DNA of 64,000 nucleotides from Aegilops tauschii subsp. strangulata (lineage: Eukaryota > Streptophyta > Magnoliopsida > Poales > Poaceae), in assembly GCF_002575655.3 (NCBI RefSeq), contig NC_053035.3:500060601-500124600 (forward strand), written 5' to 3'. Made by a program: the position numbers and the translations under genes. Each line of letters opens with the position of its first letter. The first letter of the stretch is position 1. The notes below the pieces were generated by a model. That model did no database searches, was not told the DNA's origin, and saw only the letters and a program-made list of their open reading frames with translations. This document shows positions 56,829-64,000 of this stretch, one piece after another.

Positions 56829-56914
56829 AGTAGCAAGTGACAGTAAATTTCAGCACACTATATAAATTTTCCTTACCAAATTCCACTTACCAAAGGCGCT
56901 TCACTCCCCGGCAT

Positions 56915-56933
56915 TGGCGCCAGAAAAGAGTCT
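56915..56933 (-). promoter_or_regulatory. Athila primer-binding site region
   Basis: Next to the 5' LTR. The minus strand reads agactcttttctggcgcca and continues with atgccgggg, matching the tRNA-Asp-type primer site of the Athila lineage. The spacing of about 12 bp from the LTR end is longer than usual. Confidence 0.65.
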
Positions 56934-58442
56934 TGATGACCCACAAGTATAGGGGATCTATCGTAGTCCTTTCGATAGGTAAGAGTGTAGAACCCAACGG
57001 GGAGCAGAAGGAAATGACAAGCGGTTTTCAGTAAGGTATTCTCTGCAAGCACTGAAATTATCGGTAACACATAGTTTTGTGATAAGGTAATTTGTAACGG
57101 GTAACAAGTAACAAAAGTAAACAAGGTGCAGCAAGGTGGCCCAATCCTTTTTGTAGCAAAGGACAATCCTGGACAAACTCTTATATAAAGGAAAACGCTC
57201 CCGAGGACACATGGAAATTATCGTCAAGCTAGTTTTCATCACGCTCATATGATTCGCGTTCGTTACTTTGATAATTTGATATGTGGGTGGACCGGTGCTT
57301 GGGTACTGCCCTTCCTTGGACAAGCATCCCACTTATGACTAACCCCTCTCGTAAGCATCCGCAACTACGAAAGAAGAATTAAGGTAAACCTAACCATAGC
57401 ATGAAACATATGGATCCAAATCAGCCCCTTACGAAGCAACGCATAAACTAGGGTTTAAGCTTCTGTCACTCTAGCAACCCATCATCTACTTATTACTTGC
57501 CAATGCCTTCCCCTAGGCCCAAATAATGGTAAAGTATCATGTAGTCGGCGTTCACATTACACCACTAAAGCAAAGACAACATACATCTCATCAAAATATC
57601 GAACGAATACCAAATTCACATGACTACTTATAGCAAGACTTCTCCCATGTCCTCAGGAACAAACGTAATTACTCACAAATCATATTCATGTTCATAATCA
57701 GAGGGGTATTAATATGCATAAAGGATCTGAACATATGATCTTCCACCAAATAAACCAACTAGCATCAACTACAAGGAGTAATCAACACTACTAGCAACCC
57801 ACAGGTACCAATCTGAGGTATTGAGACAAAGATTGGATACAAGAGATGAACTAGGGTTTGAGAGGAGATGGTGCTGGTGAAGATGTTGATGGAGATTGAC
57901 CCCCTCCCGATGAGAGGATCGATGGTGATGATTTCCCCCTCCCGGAGGGATGTTTCCCCAGCAGAACAGCTCCGCCGGAGCCCTAGATTGGTTTCGCCAG
58001 GTTTCGCCTCGAGACGGCGGCGCTTCGTCCCGAAAGCTTCCTTCTGATTTTTTCCGGGGCGAAAGACTTCATATAGCAAAAGATGGGCACCAGAGGCCTG
58101 TCAAGGGGCCCACGAGGCAGGGGGCGCGCCCAGGGGGGTAGGGCGCGCCCCCACCCTCATGGATAGGGTGTGGCCCCCCTCTGGTGATTTCTTCGCCCAA
58201 TATTTTTAATATATTCCAAAACTGACTTCTGTGGAGTTTCAGCACTTTTGGAGTTGTGCAGAATAGGTCTCTAATATTTGCTCCTTTTCCAGCCCAGAAT
58301 TCCAGCTGCCGGCATTCTCCCTCTTCGTGTAAACCTTGTAAAATAAGAGAGAATAGACATAAGTATTGTGACATAATGTGTAATAACAGCCCATAATGCA
58401 ATAAATATCGATATAAAAGCATGATCCAAAATGGACGTATCA
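56934..58442 (-). repeat. 5' LTR of the Athila element
   Basis: 1509 bp, pairs with 41276-42794. Confidence 0.93.
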
Positions 58443-60123
58443 GTTGGCATGCCAGATGTGAGAAACAATTGAAATAGTGGCTCATTCGACATAGAGAACT
58501 GGAAGCATCTTGCCAGAACTCCACCCGCATCTTGATGTGCTTCGTCGTGTCCATGATCCATCTCTCCTTTCAGCCAACCGAAACCGCATCCGACAAGACA
58601 ACCCCATGGTCCTACTGGCATAAGTCGCTATGAAAAAGGACATGTAAACAATTATATATTGAAAAGTCTAATTTGGAAACATATATTCATCGTGAATTAA
58701 AAATGTAAGAGTAGGGGGAACTTGTGTTCCATTGTGGAAGACCAAAGAAGGAGATTTTCCCATTAGTGAGATTTTATGAGGGATGCATTAGTGAGATATA
58801 TTGTACTAATATAGAAGGAAAGGTAAGATATGTAGACTAGAAAAAAAGTTTGTAGAAAAAATGGAAAACAGAAAAGGAAATAAAACCAAATAAACATAAA
58901 GAAATAAGAAATACAATAAGGAGAAAAGGTAGACGGATAAAAAGTGGAAAAAAGAAAAAGGAAGTAAAACGCAAGGATGAAAATTATTGAGAAAAATCAT
59001 GTCACACAAACGATAGAATGCATCAAGTAAACAACCAGCCGAGCAGAACAAGACATGGATGGATGGGCCCACACACTCACCACACACGTATATGGATGGC
59101 CTCTCGCCACCTCTCCCTGTTCGTCCTACACGATATATGACACACCTGATCCTGGCATTCATGTTTCGAATCTCTGTTCAAAAAAGTTGGAGTGCCAGAC
59201 ATGAGCAAGGGTCGAACTAATGGGTCAGTTGACATAGAGGATGCGAACCATCCAGCGAAAACACCACCAACATCACGGTCATCTCTCCCTGTCCGCTCTA
59301 CGTGACCCATGACACAGCTTATCCTGGCTTTCAAGTTTCCAATCACCTTTTAGAAGAAAAAGTTGGAATGCCAGACGTGAGGAACAATCGGAACAAGAGT
59401 CACTCGACATAGATGACGGAAACCATCGAGCCAAAGCACCACCCGCATCATGATCTTCTTCGTCGTGTCAACATTGCAACTAACAAATAAATAAATGCAC
59501 GTGCCATGAAGACGACACATTCGACCCGAGACACAGACCCATGACACAACTTATCATGGCTTTCAAGTTTCCAATCACCTTTAGAAAAAAGTTGGAATGC
59601 GATACAATCAGAACAACGAGTCACTTGACATAGATGACATGAACCATCGAGCCAACACACCACCCGCATCATGATCTTTTTCGTCGTGTCAACATTGCAA
59701 CTAACAAAGAAATAAAGGAACGTACTATGAGGACGACACACTTGACACTAGATGCAGAGTCATGACCCGTCTCGCCTTCCAGCAAGCCCAAACCTCATGG
59801 GACAAGACAACTCAATGGACCTTTTGGCATAAGCAAGTAGGGAAAAAAGACATGTAGCCATCCGTTGAAAAGCCTAATTTGAAATCACGTATTCGTCGAG
59901 AACTAAAAAAACATATAAGAGTAGGCGGGGACATATGTCCCATCATCGAAGGCTCAACAAGGAGACATTTCGTATTTTCTTTTCTTGAGGGGTCGATTAG
60001 TGAGATACATTGAACCAATATGGAAGAAAAAAATACATATGTGCACTAGGGGGAAAAAGATGCTTGTAGAAGGAAAACATAAAAAGGAAAACAGAAATGG
60101 GAGATGAAAACAAAGAATACAGC
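58443..60123 (+). repeat. 830-bp tandem-repeat array, right end
   Basis: Resumes the monomer cut at 41275. It runs through one full monomer (about 58793 onward) and then shorter units of about 240-250 bp. In these the block from ttccaatcacctttag to the ccatcgagcc and aacattgcaac part is repeated at about 59335 and 59567. The array ends near 60123, about 565 bp upstream of the LOG start codon. Confidence 0.88.
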
Positions 60124-60135
60124 AGTGAGAAGTTT

Positions 60136-60430
60136 TTTTTTTGAGCATCAGTACAGACACAAGCGCTCATATATACGCGCATACACTCACCCCTATGAAC
60201 GCACACACGTACACCCTACCCCTATGAGCACCTCCGAGAGACTGAGCCGGCATATCATCTTGAGATTTACGAAGCCACCATAGGCGCCTCGTTGTCGACG
60301 GGAACGTCTCCTTCCACTGAAAGCGCATCGCCGGAAATCCTGAAATAAATCCAGGAATAATGCGAGCACAAGGATTTGAAACCTGGTGAGTTGGAGATAC
60401 CACTGTCCACCTAACCATTTGAAAGGGGTT
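60136..60430 (-). mobile_element. tRNA-derived SINE (Au-like)
   Basis: On the minus strand, from right to left, it has an A-box-like tggttaggtgga (about 60418-60407) and a B-box-like ggtttcaaatcc (about 60384-60373). A body with gatgatatgccggctcagtc and a tgtgtgcgttcataggggtg region follows, ending in an A-tail (T-run at 60135-60144). The two boxes and the tail fit a polymerase III SINE, and the end resembles the Au SINE family of grasses. No clean target duplication was found. Confidence 0.72.
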
Positions 60431-60688
60431 GTGGGAGCAAAGCGTGTCCACGAACGAGACAAGGAAGGAAGGAAGGAAGGAACCCAACCCTAGGCCATCC
60501 ATGGCGGACCCACGCCACGCGCCTATATAGCCTCCCGTCCTCGCAGGGCCGGGCCACCCTCTCCCTCCCCCATCACTCGCCGCGTAGCCTCTCCCACTCC
60601 CCTCTGCTCCCTCCCCTCCCCCAACAAATCTCTCGCGCGCCCCGCAGCCGCCGGCACGCACGCACGCGATCGTCACGCCGCGAAGACC
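60431..60688 (+). promoter_or_regulatory. LOG promoter and 5' leader
   Basis: A TATA box (gcctatatag, 60521-60530) lies about 160 bp upstream of the start codon. The following leader is C/T-rich (ccctctccctccccc), typical of grass 5' leaders. The region between the SINE and the TATA box is only about 90 bp, with an aaggaaggaagg run at 60462-60481. Confidence 0.65.
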
Positions 60689-63503
60689 ATGAGCATCACG
60701 GCGGCGGCTGTGGCCGTGGGCCCGCCCGCGTTCGCCATCGGGGCCGCGCCGGCCGCGGAGATGGAGATGAAGCCGGCGCTGGCGCTGCCGGAGCCGAGCC
60801 GCGGCGTGGGCGGCATCGGGGAGGACAGCGACGGCGTCCGGGTGGCGGCGGAGGGGCGGGCGTCGCGGTTCCGGCGGATCTGCGTCTACTGCGGCAGCGC
60901 CAAGGGGCGCAAGGCCAGCTACCAGGACGCCGCCGTCGACCTCGGCAAGGAGATGGTAACTAACCTTGCCTACGTCCTCCCCCGTTCGCCGCCGCCTTGC
61001 TCTCGGCTCGACTCTGTCCGTCGCGGCCTACGGGGTTCGGGTTCTTGCGGGGAAGACAGAAAAGGGGCCTCCTTTCCCGTCGATCTCTCCCCGATTTGGT
61101 TGGTCGATTTCGGTTGGGGTCGATCGATCCATGTGGAGGCGCACGATCGGCTCGTTCGTCCGCGCTGGAGGTCATGGCGATGCGCTGGAGGTCATGGGAT
61201 TGGGGTGCTGCTCGCTAGGTAGGTGGGCCGGGCGTGCTGGGTCATGGGGAGCCGAGACGCACCATTCTTGCATGATCGATCATACGGCGAGCGAGTGTGA
61301 GTGCAAGAACACGACGAGAATCATGCCGTTCATGGAGTAGTCATAGGGGAGGAGCGCGTCGTCCGGCTCGCCCGAATCGCCCCCATCCCGCCGTAGCCGG
61401 CCGGCGGCCATTAATTTTACTTCTTGTCACTTAAATTTCCCCTTGACATTATGGCATCCATGCACCATCATTGCTTGCCATGACCTCACTTGCTTGCCCA
61501 AACGCCCAAACAAAACCTGCCATGATTGCTTGCTTCCTTGCATGCACCAAGGTTCAATTCAATTGAATTGGATTCAATGCCATGCCACCACCTGACCTGA
61601 CCTGCTCCTCTGATGTGAACAACAGACTAGTAGAATTTTCTTTGCAGCACTGTAACTGTAATACATGTGCCTGACTGCTCCGTTGTGTTTGTGTGTGTGT
61701 GCAGGTGGAGAGGGGCATAGACCTGGTCTACGGGGGCGGCTCCATCGGCCTCATGGGCCTCGTCTCCCACGCCGTCCACGCCGGCGGCCGCCATGTCATC
61801 GGGTGAGCACTCCTCCCATCCCACCATTAACCACCCCCCATCGCACCATCACTATCCACCTCTGCCCGCATTGTCTCCCCGCCCACACGCACCTACACGC
61901 GCTGTACCTCTTCTTTCCCCGCTCGGTGCATACACTGCCTTTATGGCCTACTGCCCTTCTTGCTCGGTCTGGGTGCTTTGCTCCTGCCCCCAGACCCTGA
62001 CCCAGCAGCTCAGCTCAGCTCCCGCCTGCCCCAAAAATGGCAGCCTTGTGGAAGCTTTGTGCAGCAGGACTGCAGGAGGGTGCAGCTGGGCTCCATGGCA
62101 CTGCGCATGCCAGTTGCGTTTTGGGGCAAAGCCATGCCGGTCGCGTCGTGTTTCACAGGAACGGAAGCTCCTTTTCCAATCCTTTTCGAAAGGGCAGTTG
62201 CTTCCATGCCCTCCATGGCCATGGGGTAGGGAGCTGGGGGCTGGGGCCTCACTGCCTTCCCCAGCTGCAACAAGCAGCTGGGTGACTAGTACTGTATCAC
62301 ATTATTGCCACCTTTAAGTTTATACTGTTTTTTACTAGATCAGGACTATTATTTGTGCAGTGGCTGTATTATATATTTGTATTATGCATTGTCCAGTTCT
62401 TGAAAGGCCTGGCTCTGGATATGTGTATGTGTAGATGGATAGATAGCTGTGGCTCTAGGCCTTGCTCAGTTTCTTTAGCTTTACATGGGGAAAGTAAGAT
62501 CAACCTGTTGCTCTGGTAGTGGTAGTACTACTGCTTGTTTGACTGCTTTGGACTGGAGGAATTAATGTGGCTCTCTCTCATTTGGTCCCCTTTCTTTTTC
62601 TTTTTTGCTGCCAGGATCATCCCAAGATCACTCATGCCCAGAGAGGTGAGTCAAAGGCTGCAACCTCTATTTTGTTGCCATTGCATTGCATGGTCTGCTC
62701 TCCACTTCTGAACCTTGACTGGGTGTGCAAGCTAGCTGCCAGGATATTTATTGTTCAGCTTCAGCATGATGAATGATGATGCATCACCATATCTATATAT
62801 TTGAATCTAATGTCCAAAACTTTTGTGAATCTTATGTAGTTTGATTTTCTTCTTAATGTAGCTTGATTATATTAAGTGCTATTAATACTGCAAGAAATAA
62901 CTATATATGCAATCTGCACTATACACTCTTAGGCAGATATTTGTGTTTATTATATGGATTAGCAATTAGTTTCCACACCTTTACTGGTTGTAAAGAGGCC
63001 TTATCAATCTGAATCTGTTGTGATGACTGTCTTTATTCTGCTTTTCAATACACCTGCAACATGACCTGTACTACTACTACTTAGTCTAGCCTTGATTAAT
63101 TTTACAGTTAAAATCGTTATTCTTGGAAAATTTAATTAGATGTACTAGTCAATTTTATACTTGGTGTTATTCTCGGAAAATTTCTGAATGCTTGGTTGCT
63201 TACAATCCCTGATTCATGCTGCTGTAGGTAACCGGGGATCCTGTAGGGGAAGTTAGAGCTGTTTCTGGCATGCACGAGAGGAAGGCCGAAATGGCTCGGT
63301 TTGCTGATGCTTTTATTGCCTTACCAGGTACAAATTCAATAGCCCACTCCAATTCTTCTACAAGTGAGAAAATGTGGAATAAATCATGCATATTTTGTGC
63401 TGTAGAGTTTGACAATTCAGTTAATTTGACAGGCGGCTACGGAACCTTGGAGGAGTTGCTTGAAGTGATCACGTGGGCACAACTAGGAATACATAAGAAG
63501 CCG
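60689..63503 (+). CDS. Cytokinin riboside 5'-monophosphate phosphoribohydrolase (LOG family), 5' part
   Basis: Five exons lie in the window: 60689-60955, 61705-61802, 62615-62645, 63228-63327 and 63433-63503 (567 nt, 189 codons), all with GT-AG junctions and matching phases. The enzyme releases active cytokinin bases from their riboside 5'-monophosphates in one step. The N-terminal 55-60 residues are Ala/Glu-rich and not conserved. The domain begins at [15 protein letters not shown], followed by [24 protein letters not shown] and the PGGYGTLEE signature, which is split by intron 4. The Arg of the HERK stretch and the Glu of GTLEE match known LOG active-site positions. The protein should continue by about 50 residues beyond the right edge. 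The gene lies about 0.55 kb from a tandem-repeat array. No lesions are seen. Confidence 0.93.
60956..61704 (+). other. LOG intron 1
   Basis: 749 bp, GTAACT...GTGCAG. GC-rich at its start, then CT/AT-rich. It contains a GT microsatellite just before the acceptor. No embedded element is recognised. Confidence 0.85.
61803..62614 (+). other. LOG intron 2
   Basis: 812 bp, GTGAGC...TGCCAG. C-rich first half, and no transposon recognised. Confidence 0.85.
62646..63227 (+). other. LOG intron 3
   Basis: 582 bp, GTGAGT...CTGTAG, AT-rich. A cggaaaatttaattaga / cggaaaatttctgaa-type short direct repeat lies near 63125-63190. Confidence 0.85.
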
Positions 63504-64000
63504 GTAAGAAGTAGCTTCTGTTCTTGGTGCTTTTCATACAAAAATCACACAACCCCAATCATCTGGGGATGATGTGCTTGTCTGCATATGTTTTGTCAAC
63601 CCACACTATTTTAGTAGCTAGGTATGAACGCGTTCTTTGTTTATTATAATGTCGATCGTTAGGGCCGTTGTGATCTGATCCTACCACCTTTGTTCACATG
63701 TGGCTACTAATTAATTTCACCCTCATGGCAACAAATTATTGTAAAGACTTTAATCAAAGGAGCTATCAGCATCACTTCGAAGGCATGCGATCTGCATTCC
63801 CGACTTTAATATTCGCTCCTCTTATAGGATAATCCTGCACACTTTATGAATATTCCCATACAGCTATCAAATCAATGTTCTGGGATCTAAAAAAGACATT
63901 TTGTGTCATCTAGAAGAAAGCTGTATTGCTGTCTCACTGTTCAATAATTGCTTAGCAATATAAAATGCTGAATGTTTGAGGGGATAGACACAACAGTCAG
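63504..64000 (+). other. LOG intron 5, incomplete
   Basis: Begins GTAAGA after exon 5. No acceptor followed by a plausible LOG exon is visible before the window ends, so the last exon or exons lie outside. Confidence 0.7.

Larger units (their letters stand above)
41276..58442 (-). mobile_element. Athila-lineage Gypsy retrotransposon, split by a nested Copia
   Basis: LTRs at 41276-42794 and 56934-58442, ends TGATGACCC...GTATCA on +, and a 5-bp duplication GTTGG (41271-41275 and 58443-58447). The minus strand carries gag (56828-56340), protease, reverse transcriptase, RNase H and integrase in Gypsy order (integrase last). The primer site next to the 5' LTR reads TGGCGCCAATGCCGGGGA, the tRNA-Asp type used by Athila elements. 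The Copia element 48337-55825 interrupts it. Multiple stops and a gag deletion make it non-autonomous. Confidence 0.93.

Noticed and set aside
61665..62317. Open frames in LOG introns 1 and 2
   Set aside because: They overlap introns with clear splice sites, and their sequence does not continue the LOG domain.

Overview
This window looks like nuclear DNA of a Triticeae grass (wheat, Aegilops or barley group). The evidence is BARE1/WIS/Angela-type Copia LTRs, an Athila-lineage Gypsy element, CACTA elements whose ends are packed with CTTTAGTCCCGGTT-type repeats, and one ordinary host gene with GC-rich first exons typical of grasses. About 85-90% of the window is transposable elements nested inside one another. 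The only confident host gene is the 5' part of a LONELY GUY (LOG) cytokinin-activating phosphoribohydrolase gene at 60689-63503 (+), which runs off the right edge.

Layout: 1-6000 is intergenic, with a degenerate direct duplication, a non-LTR retroposon fragment (about 1480-2121) and two non-autonomous PIF/Harbinger-like elements with TTA target duplications. 6205-17048 is a 10.8 kb CACTA element (target duplication ATA). It carries a broken transposase gene and a broken second gene that ends in a C48/Ulp1-like protease domain. 17315-17994 is a second copy of the retroposon. About 18640-31805 is a 5'-truncated LINE split by a complete, young Copia element (20169-28911, target duplication CTCAA) with an intact 1316-codon polyprotein. 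32206-39947 is a second CACTA (target duplication GAG). It has no transposase but carries a spliced gene for a protein with two B3-like domains, now broken by a solo LTR (36290-38020, target duplication CGAAG) and an in-frame stop. 41276-58442 is an Athila-type Gypsy element (target duplication GTTGG) split by a decayed Copia element (48337-55825, target duplication TTAAC). A tRNA-derived SINE (60136-about 60430) lies just upstream of the LOG promoter.

One observation ties the region together. The sequence at the outer edges of the first CACTA, the LINE, the second CACTA and the Athila element is the same roughly 830-bp tandem repeat, with its reading phase preserved across the CACTA and Athila insertions. 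From about 6.0 to 60.1 kb the window therefore appears to be a single tandem-repeat array, ending about 0.55 kb upstream of LOG, that has been expanded by nested insertions.

The features most worth following up are the B3-like gene in the transposase-less CACTA, the internal terminal-repeat array plus TATA box shared by both CACTAs, two long foldbacks in the second CACTA that could be small-RNA precursors, and the unnamed 830-bp repeat. All boundaries and splice sites were read by eye. Family names rest on recognised motifs and termini, not on a database search.
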